Source: Bacteroidota bacterium | Lineage (GTDB): Bacteria > Bacteroidota > Bacteroidia > 2-12-FULL-35-15 | Direction of reading: 5' to 3' | DNA: 36,887 bases | Assembly: GCA_023251805.1 (NCBI GenBank) | Contig: JAHEYB010000036.1 | Coordinates: forward strand, 1-36,887 | Shown here: piece after piece, positions 25,163-32,652 of the stretch | How positions within the stretch are numbered: position 1 is the first letter of the stretch | How the letters are laid out: each line of letters starts with the position of its first letter | Notes under the pieces: model-generated | Seen by the model: the letters and a program-made list of their open reading frames with translations, nothing else | The model's database searches: none | Told to the model about the DNA's origin: nothing | Position numbers and translations under genes: made by a program

Positions 25163-26476
25163 ATGCTTCTAATATATACTCATAAAATTACGCATCGTAA
25201 CAAGTATATCTTTAATTTGATTTTTAAAGATACGCTTGGACTTGATTTTACCCTTACGGCTGAACTAGATGAGTTCAAAACACATATTGGTGCCAAGTTG
25301 AGTTATACTAATAATCCCATTACGGATGAACTTTTTTTTACATCGCGAAACTTATTATTTGAAACAGGAATAACTGAGCAAAATATTTCTGTATTTGATT
25401 TTAACGAGAGTAAAGTGTTTTTTGCTACCGGAAAGTCCTCGGCTCTCCCTTTTGATGTTTTTGCCGCCAGCTTTTATTTGGTTAGCCGATATGAAGAATA
25501 TTTGCCTCACATTCGCGATGAACACGACCGATTTGATGCAAAGGATAGTCTTGCTTTTGCAAATGGCTTTTTGCAAAAACCACTTGTAAATACTTGGGCT
25601 ATATTGATAAAAGACTTGCTTTTAAGCAAATATCCTCAATTAAATTTCCCTGTTAAAAAGTATGAATTTATTTCTACAATAGACATTGATAATGCCTATG
25701 CATATCGAGAAAAGGGTTTTACTAGAAGTGTTGGAGGTTATCTCAAATCCTTATCTAAGCTTGATTTTAAAGAAGTATCGGAGAGAACAAGAGTTTTGTT
25801 TGGCTTAGATAAAGACCCATACGATACTTATGAATTTCAACTGCAAACCATTAAAAAATATAAGCTTAAAACCATTTACTTTTTTCTATTGGGTGATTAT
25901 GGTGTAAACGATAAAAATTTACCAATCGAAAGCAAAAGATTTCAATCCCTGATAAAAATGCTGGGTGATTACGCACAAATTGGTATTCATCCTTCTTATG
26001 GTTCCAATAAAAGTAAAACACAATTAAAAAAAGAAGTAGATCGCTTGGCAAAAGTATTGCACAGAGATATTACTCAAAGCCGACAACATTTTTTAAAATT
26101 AACACTTCCTGAAACGTATCGTAATTTAATAGATTTAGATATTAGAGATGATTATACTATGGGATTTGCTTCTCAAGTGGGTTTCAGGGCTAGCATTTGT
26201 ACTCCATTTAATTTTTACGATTTGGATATGGAATTGGAAACAAAGCTGAAAATTCATCCTTTTGCAATGATGGAAGGGACGTTGATGTATAGTATGAAAG
26301 TAAATTCGAAAGATGCTATGAGTAAAATTCAACCGCTGATTGATGAAGTAAAAAAGGTGGATGGAGTTTTTATGAGTTTGTGGCATAATGATACGCTGAA
26401 TGATAAAAAAATATGGGCAGGCTGGAAAGCTGTTTATGAAAAAATGGTAGAATATGCTGTAACCAAAAATGCTTAA
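25163..26476 (+). CDS. Polysaccharide deacetylase-like protein with DUF7033-type N-terminus
   Basis: The 437-residue protein has an N-terminal domain (about 1-165, including FDVFAASFYLVSRYEEYLPH) of the DUF7033 kind and a NodB-homology-like C-terminal part. In the latter, Asp174 and Asp176 in STIDIDNAYAY, His276 in IGIHPSYGS, SRQHFLK and DIRDDYTMGFASQVGFR are recognisable, giving an incomplete match to CE4 metal and catalytic residues. It has no signal peptide. Deacetylation of a sugar in the polysaccharide made by this locus is inference. It starts 3 nt after wecB and overlaps the next gene by 8 bp. Confidence 0.85.
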   Translation: MLLIYTHKITHRNKYIFNLIFKDTLGLDFTLTAELDEFKTHIGAKLSYTNNPITDELFFTSRNLLFETGITEQNISVFDFNESKVFFATGKSSALPFDVFAASFYLVSRYEEYLPHIRDEHDRFDAKDSLAFANGFLQKPLVNTWAILIKDLLLSKYPQLNFPVKKYEFISTIDIDNAYAYREKGFTRSVGGYLKSLSKLDFKEVSERTRVLFGLDKDPYDTYEFQLQTIKKYKLKTIYFFLLGDYGVNDKNLPIESKRFQSLIKMLGDYAQIGIHPSYGSNKSKTQLKKEVDRLAKVLHRDITQSRQHFLKLTLPETYRNLIDLDIRDDYTMGFASQVGFRASICTPFNFYDLDMELETKLKIHPFAMMEGTLMYSMKVNSKDAMSKIQPLIDEVKKVDGVFMSLWHNDTLNDKKIWAGWKAVYEKMVEYAVTKNA

Positions 26477-27368
26477 AAAAATAGCTTTGAAATATGCTCC
26501 CGAATTTGTTCTTGAATGGGCAAAACAGCTGAAAAAAAATCAGCGCAGAAAAGAATTGGAACAACAGAAGCAGGATGGTAAAGGTGTTTCTAAACATCAA
26601 TTGGTTGAGGATTTGAAAAAAATTGGATTAAAATCTAACGATTCTGTTTTAGTTCATAGTAGTTTAAGTAAAATTGGTTTTGTTGAAGGTGGCCCCAAAA
26701 CTATTATTGATGCACTGTTTGAAGTAATTGGGGTAGAAGGAACTTTGCTTTTTCCTACTTTTCCGGCAATTGGGAGAAATAAAACACATTTGGAAGAACA
26801 TCCTTTATTCGATATCAAAAACACTCCTTCCCAAATGGGAAGTATTACCGAATATTTTAGAAAGTTGGATAATTGTAAAAGAAGTTTTCATCCAACAGAT
26901 GCGGTTTGTGCCATAGGTCCGTTAGCCGATTATTTTACCAATTCACATTTTGGACAACTTACACCGTACAATGAACATTCTCCTTTTAGAAAACTATGTA
27001 CTAAGAATGGAAAAATATTGATGCTGGGAACAACATTGAATGGTGCTTGCACTAACCTCCATACTTTGGAGGATGCTGTTGATTTTAAATACCCGGTTTA
27101 CGATTCAAAAATATTTGATGTGAAAATGATTGATAAGGCAGGAAAAGAATCAAGTATGAAAACAAAAGTGCATAACCCCGATTATTCTGCAAAGCGAAAT
27201 TGTGATGCTCTTAAGCCAATGTTTGAAAAAGAGAATGTTTTAAAAAATGGAAAAATAGCCGAAGCACAAAGTATGTTGATTGACGCCAACAAAATGTTGG
27301 AAGTAATGATTAAGAATTATAATGAACGTGGGGTAACTATGTATACGCCATTAGGAGAAAATGGTTGA
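26469..27368 (+). CDS. AAC(3)-fold N-acetyltransferase, probably sugar-modifying
   Basis: The 299-residue protein has the AAC(3)/YokD fold: VLVHSSLSKIGFVEGG with His63, TLLFPTFPAIG, the segment NTPSQMGSITEYFR, RSFHPTDAVCAIG, and the acetyl-CoA and catalytic region TNLHTLEDAVDF. The family includes aminoglycoside 3-N-acetyltransferases, but chromosomal members in glycan loci are usually assumed to acetylate amino sugars. It overlaps the deacetylase gene by 8 bp, so the pair is translationally linked. The first 45 residues form a basic helix-rich extension. I do not infer drug resistance. Confidence 0.87.
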   Translation: MLKKIALKYAPEFVLEWAKQLKKNQRRKELEQQKQDGKGVSKHQLVEDLKKIGLKSNDSVLVHSSLSKIGFVEGGPKTIIDALFEVIGVEGTLLFPTFPAIGRNKTHLEEHPLFDIKNTPSQMGSITEYFRKLDNCKRSFHPTDAVCAIGPLADYFTNSHFGQLTPYNEHSPFRKLCTKNGKILMLGTTLNGACTNLHTLEDAVDFKYPVYDSKIFDVKMIDKAGKESSMKTKVHNPDYSAKRNCDALKPMFEKENVLKNGKIAEAQSMLIDANKMLEVMIKNYNERGVTMYTPLGENG

Positions 27369-27370
27369 AT

Positions 27371-27445
27371 AGGTTAAGTAGGTTAATTTTGGCGAAACTT
27401 AATTTCCTCATTTAACTTAATCAATCCAATCAACCTAATTAACTT
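27371..27445. repeat. Imperfect inverted repeat in the glycan operon
   Basis: The arms 27371-27388 (AGGTTAAGTAGGTTAATT) and 27428-27445 (AATCAACCTAATTAACTT) are complementary at 15 of 18 positions, with one further G-T wobble. Both are built from a repeating word related to TAGGTTAA with roughly 10-nt spacing. They occupy the only sizeable gap in the surface-glycan group and could be a processing hairpin or attenuator; there is no T run of note. Confidence 0.45.
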
Positions 27446-27449
27446 AAAT

Positions 27450-28439
27450 ATGAATATTTTTTTAACTCTCGATTATGAAATTTACTTTGGTGCAAACCAT
27501 GGTACGGTTGAGAAGTGCATCATTCATCCTACTTCCGAACTTATTCTTATTGGAGAAAAACACAATGTTCGTTTCAGTTTTTTTGTGGATTGCGGTTTTA
27601 TTTTAAAATTAAACGAGTTTCGAAAAAAATTTCCGGTTTTAGAAAATGATTATAAAGCGATTACTGAGCAAGTGAAATATTTGTCTGATACGGGTCATGA
27701 TATTCAATTACACATTCATCCGCATTGGGAGGATAGCTATTATGATGGGAAACGTTGGATTATTGATGTGAAACGCTATAAGCTTGCCGATTTTAACGAA
27801 CACGATATTTCTGATATAGTTGTACGCTATAAAAAAGTGCTGAGCGATATTACAAATAAACCAATTTTTGCTTTTCGGGCCGGTGGCTGGTGCTTACAAC
27901 CATTTGATAAGTTAAGAAAAGCCTTTAAAGAGAATAATATTACTCTAGATAGTAGCGTTTTTAGAAATGGGCATTATAGCTCGGAACACTATTCGTATGA
28001 TTTTAGAAATGCCCCTGATAAAGACATTTATACATTTGAAGAAGATGTGATTGTTGAAAATGAAAAGGGATTTTTCACTGAACTTCCAATAAGTCCGATT
28101 AAAAATTCTCCTTTATTTTTTTGGAAGCTTTTTTTGTTAGGCAGGAAAAATCCTTATTTGCATAAACCTTTGGGTGATGGACAGGCAATGCCGGCTCCGG
28201 GTTACCGAAAAAAATTATTAACGCGGTTTACCAATAATCCTGTTTCTGTTGATGGTTATAATTCGCACTTGCTTCAAAAGGCATTGACAGCCTTGAAAAA
28301 TAAAAACTGTGAAAACATGGTTGTAATAGGTCATCCCAAAGCATTGTCGCGTTATTCAATTCAAAAGATAGAAGAATTTGTGGAGAAAAATAAAACAAAA
28401 AATAATTTTACAACGTTTACAAAAATGTTTGCTCAATAG
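27450..28439 (+). CDS. NodB-like polysaccharide deacetylase family protein
   Basis: The 329-residue protein has a CE4-like fold in the cytoplasm (no signal peptide). It begins MNIFLTLDYEIYFG with Asp8 at the usual metal-binding position, continues RFSFFVDCG, and carries the metal-binding His pair in DIQLHIHPHW (His88, His90 and His92). FAFRAGGWC with Arg143 is also typical. It is unrelated at the sequence level to the deacetylase-like gene at 25163, so the locus holds two such proteins. It follows the AAC(3)-like gene after an 81-bp gap holding an inverted repeat. The natural substrate is unknown. Confidence 0.82.
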   Translation: MNIFLTLDYEIYFGANHGTVEKCIIHPTSELILIGEKHNVRFSFFVDCGFILKLNEFRKKFPVLENDYKAITEQVKYLSDTGHDIQLHIHPHWEDSYYDGKRWIIDVKRYKLADFNEHDISDIVVRYKKVLSDITNKPIFAFRAGGWCLQPFDKLRKAFKENNITLDSSVFRNGHYSSEHYSYDFRNAPDKDIYTFEEDVIVENEKGFFTELPISPIKNSPLFFWKLFLLGRKNPYLHKPLGDGQAMPAPGYRKKLLTRFTNNPVSVDGYNSHLLQKALTALKNKNCENMVVIGHPKALSRYSIQKIEEFVEKNKTKNNFTTFTKMFAQ

Positions 28440-28462
28440 TAACTTCTTAAGGGTAATAAAGT

Positions 28463-29383
28463 ATGATTCAATTTGTAGAACATAAAAAAATCAATAAAAA
28501 TAAATGGGACGATTGTATTAACAATAGTTCTAATCCTTCCATTTTTGTTTATTCCTGGTATTTAGATGTGGTTTGTAAGGATTGGTCGGCATTGATTTTA
28601 GGTGATTACGAAGCTGTTTTTCCGCTGGCTACAAAATCGAAATACAAAATCGATTATATTTTTCAACCATTTTTTACTAGATATTTCGGTTTGTTTACAA
28701 GCTCGAAAATGACTGATAAGCTGGTTTCTGATTTTTTGAATGCTATTCCTTCAAAATTTAAGTACATCGAATTTTGTTTACACGAAAGCAATTCTGTTTC
28801 CTCAAAACGTATGGAGACATCAGAAAAAAAATTTCAAGTTCTGGATTTAAATTCAACGCATGAAGCACTTCAAAAATCGTATTCTGATAATGCGAAGCGA
28901 AATATTAAAAAAGCAGTAAAAGCCGGATTGAAAATTCGTCCTGATATAGCACCTGAAAAAATTGTAAACCTTTTTAAAACTACTAAAGGAAATGAATTGG
29001 AAGTGTTTGCTTTGGAAGATTATAAAACACTTATTAAATTGATGGATAATTGCAATGATTTTAAAAAGGGGCAATCCATTGCTATTTATGATGGCGATAA
29101 GCTTTGTGCAGCAGCCTTTTTTATGTTTAGCAACAATCGGTTTACCTTTTTGAAAAGTGGCGTAACTGAAGAGGGGAAAGCAAAGGGCGCAATGCATTTG
29201 CTTTTTGATTATTTCATCCAAAACAATTCAGGAAAAAAATATCAACTCGATTTTGGTGGCTCTTCTGTGGAGAATGTAGCACGTTTTTACAAAAATTTTG
29301 GAGCAAAAGATTGCGTATATTTGCAGGTGAAACAAAATAATTTGCCCAAATTGGTGAAATGGGTGAAATCATTAAAAAAATAA
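28463..29383 (+). CDS. FemAB/GNAT-type acyltransferase
   Basis: The 306-residue protein fits the FemAB/BioF2-like GNAT group: a first half with SNPSIFVYSWYLDVV and VFPLATKSKYKIDYIFQPFFTRYFGLF, and a second half with YSDNAKRNIKKAVKAGLKI, IAIYDGDKLCAAAFF and YQLDFGGSSVENVARFYKNFGA. Members add amino acids to peptidoglycan precursors or acyl groups to surface glycans. Here the neighbours (epimerase, deacetylases, AAC(3)-like protein) point to glycan decoration. It is 23 nt after the previous gene and 3 nt before upp. Confidence 0.8.
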   Translation: MIQFVEHKKINKNKWDDCINNSSNPSIFVYSWYLDVVCKDWSALILGDYEAVFPLATKSKYKIDYIFQPFFTRYFGLFTSSKMTDKLVSDFLNAIPSKFKYIEFCLHESNSVSSKRMETSEKKFQVLDLNSTHEALQKSYSDNAKRNIKKAVKAGLKIRPDIAPEKIVNLFKTTKGNELEVFALEDYKTLIKLMDNCNDFKKGQSIAIYDGDKLCAAAFFMFSNNRFTFLKSGVTEEGKAKGAMHLLFDYFIQNNSGKKYQLDFGGSSVENVARFYKNFGAKDCVYLQVKQNNLPKLVKWVKSLKK

Positions 29384-29386
29384 GGT

Positions 29387-30034
29387 ATGGTACATGTTTT
29401 AGGAACACAAAATTCTATTTTTAATCAATATATTTCTGAAATCCGCGATATCAATATTCAGAAAGATAGTATGCGTTTTCGCAGAAATTTGGAACGCATG
29501 GGTGAAATTATTGCCTATGAAATTAGCAAAACCTTAAAGTATGAAATGCTAGAAGTAACAACCTCTTTGGGAATTGCTTCTGTTTCTGTTCCTGCTCAAC
29601 AGCCCGTTATAGCAACTATTTTAAGAGCAGGTTTGCCGCTTCATCAGGGGATATTAAATTATTTTGACAAAGGACAAAATGCTTTTATCTCTGCATACCG
29701 AAAGCATCACAAAGATGGAAGTTTTGATATCCAAGTGGAGTATATGGCTTCTCCGGAATTAACTGATAAAATTTTGATTCTTTCTGACCCAATGCTGGCA
29801 ACGGGCTCTTCAATGGTTTTAACATATCAGGCGTTAATTAATAGAGGCGTTCCTGCCCATACACATATTGTTTCTTTGATAGCAAGCTCCGAAGGGTTAG
29901 AATACGCTAAAAAGCATTTGCCTCAAAATGTTACTTTGTGGGTTGGAGCTATTGATGAAGAACTTACTGCACAATCGTACATCGTTCCGGGCTTAGGTGA
30001 TGCTGGAGATTTAGCATTTGGTGTTAAAATTTAA
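29387..30034 (+). CDS. upp: Uracil phosphoribosyltransferase
   Basis: Upp salvages uracil to UMP with PRPP. The 215 residues show the PRPP-binding loop LILSDPMLATGSSM (about 131-144), the start motif HVLGTQNSIFNQY, ATILRAGLPLHQG and the uracil-specific C-terminal YIVPGLGDAGDLAFG. Its start is 3 nt after the FemAB-like gene, and it is followed after 12 nt by a small membrane protein and then a YjjG-type nucleotidase, which also handles pyrimidine nucleotides. The tight spacing suggests co-transcription, with a pyrimidine-salvage link to the nucleotidase. Confidence 0.95.
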   Translation: MVHVLGTQNSIFNQYISEIRDINIQKDSMRFRRNLERMGEIIAYEISKTLKYEMLEVTTSLGIASVSVPAQQPVIATILRAGLPLHQGILNYFDKGQNAFISAYRKHHKDGSFDIQVEYMASPELTDKILILSDPMLATGSSMVLTYQALINRGVPAHTHIVSLIASSEGLEYAKKHLPQNVTLWVGAIDEELTAQSYIVPGLGDAGDLAFGVKI

Positions 30035-30046
30035 TTTTCGAATGCA

Positions 30047-30526
30047 ATGGATGATTTGTGGGGAATAGTATTTGTTTTTTTATTGAGCACTATAAAGTTT
30101 TTCTTTGGCGGTGTTCCTACTGCATTAGGTTTAGGTTTTTCTCCTTTTGAAAGTATTACAGTTACCACATTAGGTGGTTGTACAGGTGTGGTTATTTTTG
30201 TTTATGCCAGCGATAAACTAATTGCATTTTTTAAAAAACGAGCAGCTTTAAAGAGAGAAAAAAACCCGAATCTTCCTCAAAAGAAAAAATTCACACGAAC
30301 AAATAAAATTATTGTTAAAGTAAAAAATAAATTCGGACTCTTTGGTTTTGCTCTTATCGTTCCATTTTTAATTCCAATTCCTTTGGGCTGCTTTTTAGCA
30401 GTAAGATACTTTAACGATAAACAAAAAATTGTCAGATACCTGTTTGCTTCTATTTTATTCTGGTCTGTTTTAGGAACTTTTTTATACAAACCCCTTTTTG
30501 ATGCAATACGATACTATCTTTTTTGA
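30047..30526 (+). CDS. Small integral membrane protein, Sm_multidrug_ex-like
   Basis: The 159-residue protein has about four membrane segments (about 5-25, 38-60, 95-120 and 130-150) separated by a basic cytoplasmic loop (KKRAALKREKNPNLPQKKKF). The segments GGVPTALGLGFSPFE and PFLIPIPLGCFLAVRYF resemble the small multidrug-export family PF06695, but the match is by eye and a transport role is unproven. Its last 26 nt overlap the start of yjjG (ATG at 30501), so it is translated in the same unit. Confidence 0.6.
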   Translation: MDDLWGIVFVFLLSTIKFFFGGVPTALGLGFSPFESITVTTLGGCTGVVIFVYASDKLIAFFKKRAALKREKNPNLPQKKKFTRTNKIIVKVKNKFGLFGFALIVPFLIPIPLGCFLAVRYFNDKQKIVRYLFASILFWSVLGTFLYKPLFDAIRYYLF

Positions 30527-31193
30527 TTTGGATCATACGCTTTGGGATTTTGAAACAAATTCTAGAGAAGCACTCCTTGAACTTTCCGACAAATACAAGC
30601 TCTTAAGTAAAGGCGTTGATACGTTTGAGAACTTCATTCAAAAATATTTTGATATTAATGAACGAATGTGGGATGAGTACAGAAAAGGAATTATTGACAA
30701 AGAAGCATTACGACACAACCGTTTTCACGAAGCTTTAAAATTATATGACATTGACGATTATGCTTTGGCACAAAAAATCGGAACCGATTATACCGCTATA
30801 GCCCCTTATAAATCAAATGTTTTCCCTCATGCAATTGAAACATTGAGCTATCTGGCCGAAAAATATCCTCTGTATATTATTACCAATGGTTTTGAAGAAG
30901 TGCAGCACATTAAGTTAAAACACAGTAAACTCGAACATTTTTTTAAAGATGTAATTACGTCTGAGAGGGCAGGATTTAAAAAACCCGATGAACGAATATT
31001 TCATTTTTCATTAGATGTTGCTAAAGCAAAACCCGAAACAAGTATAATGATTGGCGATAGTTTGGAAGCTGATGTGTTAGGAGCAAAAAATGTAGGAATG
31101 CATCATGTTTACTTTAATCCGGATGAGAAAGAACATGCTGAAGACTTGACTTATGAAATAAAAAGCTTGAAGGAGCTTTTAGAAATACTCTAA
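30501..31193 (+). CDS. yjjG: YjjG-type HAD pyrimidine nucleotidase
   Basis: The 230-residue HAD hydrolase begins MQYDTIFFDLDHTLWDF, with nucleophile Asp9 and Asp11 in DLDHT. It carries a helical cap typical of YjjG, then ITNGFEEVQHIKLKHSKL (motif II Thr/Asn), SERAGFKKPDERIF with the motif III Lys, and MIGDSLEADVLGAKNVG (motif IV). YjjG in E. coli dephosphorylates pyrimidine nucleotides, including non-canonical ones. I chose the ATG at 30501; a TTG at 30498 would add one residue. It overlaps the membrane-protein gene by 26 bp and ends at a strong terminator at 31195-31230. Confidence 0.88.
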   Translation: MQYDTIFFDLDHTLWDFETNSREALLELSDKYKLLSKGVDTFENFIQKYFDINERMWDEYRKGIIDKEALRHNRFHEALKLYDIDDYALAQKIGTDYTAIAPYKSNVFPHAIETLSYLAEKYPLYIITNGFEEVQHIKLKHSKLEHFFKDVITSERAGFKKPDERIFHFSLDVAKAKPETSIMIGDSLEADVLGAKNVGMHHVYFNPDEKEHAEDLTYEIKSLKELLEIL

Positions 31194-31194
31194 A

Positions 31195-31230
31195 CAAAAA
31201 AACCTCGAGATTCAATCTCGAGGTTTTTTT
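31195..31230. terminator. Bidirectional intrinsic terminator
   Basis: AACCTCGAGA (31201-31210) and TCTCGAGGTT (31216-31225) form a 10-bp stem with a TTCAA loop, flanked by A runs on the left and T runs on the right. It lies between the convergent ends of yjjG (31193) and the minus-strand gene at 31247, so it can terminate both. Confidence 0.93.
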
Positions 31231-31246
31231 ATTATTTCAGATACTA

Positions 31247-31555
31247 TTACTTTTTTGTCTCAGTAGCTTTTACATCTGTAGAAGCAGTTCCTGCAGCTTT
31301 TGCTTTGCAACAAGATTTTGCTTCACCTTTTTCTCCTGAACAAGATTTTGCTTCAGTTTTCTCTCCAGAACAAGCTTTTCCACTTGCATCTTTTTTGCAA
31401 CATGCTTTTTCTTCTTTTTTCTTTTTATCATCTCCTTTTTTAATAGGATCTCCTTTTACAGCAACAATGGTAACTGTAGTTGAAGTTAATAAAGTTGTAG
31501 CAGATGCAGCACCAACAATTCCTGTGAATGCGATTAATAAAAATAATTTTTTCAT
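31247..31555 (-). CDS. Exported Lys/Cys decapeptide-repeat protein
   Basis: The 102-residue protein has a signal peptide (MKKLFLLIAFTGIVGAASA). A charged stretch KKGDDKKKKEEK leads into four exact-length decapeptides from residue 50 to 89: KACCKKDASG, KACSGEKTEA, KSCSGEKGEA and KSCCKAKAAG, with Cys at positions 52, 53, 62, 72, 82 and 83. The DNA shows the matching 30-nt tandem pattern. Lysine alternates with cysteine and small residues, so metal binding or a disulfide-linked envelope peptide is possible but not shown. No family is known to me. It faces yjjG across a shared terminator. Confidence 0.8.
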   Translation of the reverse strand: MKKLFLLIAFTGIVGAASATTLLTSTTVTIVAVKGDPIKKGDDKKKKEEKACCKKDASGKACSGEKTEAKSCSGEKGEAKSCCKAKAAGTASTDVKATETKK

Positions 31556-31877
31556 GTGATGTATGGTTTTAAGGGTTGTTTCGATTTATTTATACCCTAA
31601 AATTAATTAAAAAAGTTGATGTTCAGGGGATTTTAACATTTTAGATTGTTAATTGGTGTTAAAATGCGGTGTAGTTTTGATTCAACATTAGCGAAATCCC
31701 CTCCATACGGGTCCTTCGGACCTAGCCCCCTTTTACAAAGGGGGAATTGTTTCCGTTTACGATTTAACTACAAGTAAAAAAAGAACCTAAATATTAATTT
31801 GAAAGCACTAACCGATTCCCTCTTGGTGAAGAGGGTTAGGGAGATTGTTTTAATCACAGCAATCTGCGTTATATTAT
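31556..31877. repeat. Repeat-rich intergenic region with three hairpins
   Basis: This 322-bp gap has no credible gene. It holds three separate short inverted repeats: GGTCC/GGACC around TTC (31710-31722), CCCCCTTT/AAAGGGGG around TAC (31726-31744), and CCCTCTT/AAGAGGG around GGTG (31818-31835). The middle and last are embedded in phrases such as TCCCTCTTGGTGAAGAGGG, a style of intergenic text often seen repeated across genomes. None has a T run, so they are not clear terminators. Confidence 0.55.
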
Positions 31878-32537
31878 CTACTCAAACGTAGCAATCACAG
31901 TCTCCGGTCCGGTTACTTTTTGCTCCAAACTTACTTTCACTTTTACATTCAAAGGCAATAATAAATCCACTCTTGAGCCAAACTTAATAAAACCAAATTC
32001 GCTTCCTTGTGAAGCGCTGTCGTTTTCTTTGGAGTAATTGACAATCCTTCTTGCCATTGCACCTGCAATTTGACGGAACAATACTTCCTGTCCGTTTTTA
32101 TGCTTTACAACAATGGTGGTACGTTCATTATCTGTAGAAGATTTTGGATGCCAAGCAACCAAAAATAATCCCGGATGGTATTTTGAATACTTTACTATTC
32201 CGCTTATAGGGAAACGATTAATGTGCACGTTGATGGGCGACATAAAAATAGAAATCTGTATACGTTTATCATTGAAATACTCTGTTTCCATCACTTCTTC
32301 AATAACCACCACTTTACCATCTGCAGGAGCAACGATAGTATTTTCATTGATGGTGATAGTTCTGTTTGGATTTCTAAAGAATTGTAAAATGGTAATCAGT
32401 AAAAATGCAGAAAGCGCATATCCTAACCAAAGTATAATTGCATAAGCGGAACAAAAATAAAACGTCAGAAAATTAATTACTACACAAACTAAAACAGTAA
32501 GAATTAAAGATGGTATGCCTTCCTTGTGAAATTTCAT
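31878..32537 (-). CDS. psd: Phosphatidylserine decarboxylase
   Basis: Psd decarboxylates phosphatidylserine to phosphatidylethanolamine. The 219-residue, short-type enzyme has two N-terminal membrane segments (about 11-50), then PADG (71-74), NVHINRFP with His105, HPG (121-123), and the self-cleavage site Gly187-Ser188 in IKFGSRVDLLLP; Ser188 would become the pyruvoyl group. The proenzyme cleavage motif here is FGS rather than LGST. Its start codon is 3 bp from the left arm of a long palindromic repeat (32540-32652) that separates it from yidC upstream. Confidence 0.94.
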   Translation of the reverse strand: MKFHKEGIPSLILTVLVCVVINFLTFYFCSAYAIILWLGYALSAFLLITILQFFRNPNRTITINENTIVAPADGKVVVIEEVMETEYFNDKRIQISIFMSPINVHINRFPISGIVKYSKYHPGLFLVAWHPKSSTDNERTTIVVKHKNGQEVLFRQIAGAMARRIVNYSKENDSASQGSEFGFIKFGSRVDLLLPLNVKVKVSLEQKVTGPETVIATFE

Positions 32538-32539
32538 AT

Positions 32540-32652
32540 ATACTACGAATTACGAAACTAGACGAATTACGAACCTTTGTTTTTTATATTTTTGTTTTAT
32601 TTACTACAAATTTAGAATTTCGTAATTCGAAAAAATTCGTAATTCGTAGTAT
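32540..32652. repeat. Long palindromic repeat with CGAATTACGAA core, copy 2
   Basis: TACTACGAATTACGAA (32541-32556) and TTCGTAATTCGTAGTA (32636-32651) are perfect 16-nt complements, extended to 17 bp by A32540 and T32652. The 11-mer CGAATTACGAA recurs at 32546-32556 and 32563-32573, and inverted at 32619-32629 and 32636-32646. The hairpin fills the whole yidC-psd spacer, touching the first base of the yidC stop codon (reverse) and ending 3 bp before the psd ATG. Confidence 0.85.

Noticed and set aside
26469-27368. Aminoglycoside resistance gene
   Set aside because: The AAC(3) fold is present, but the gene is chromosomal, overlaps a deacetylase gene and sits in a glycan locus, so sugar acetylation is more likely.
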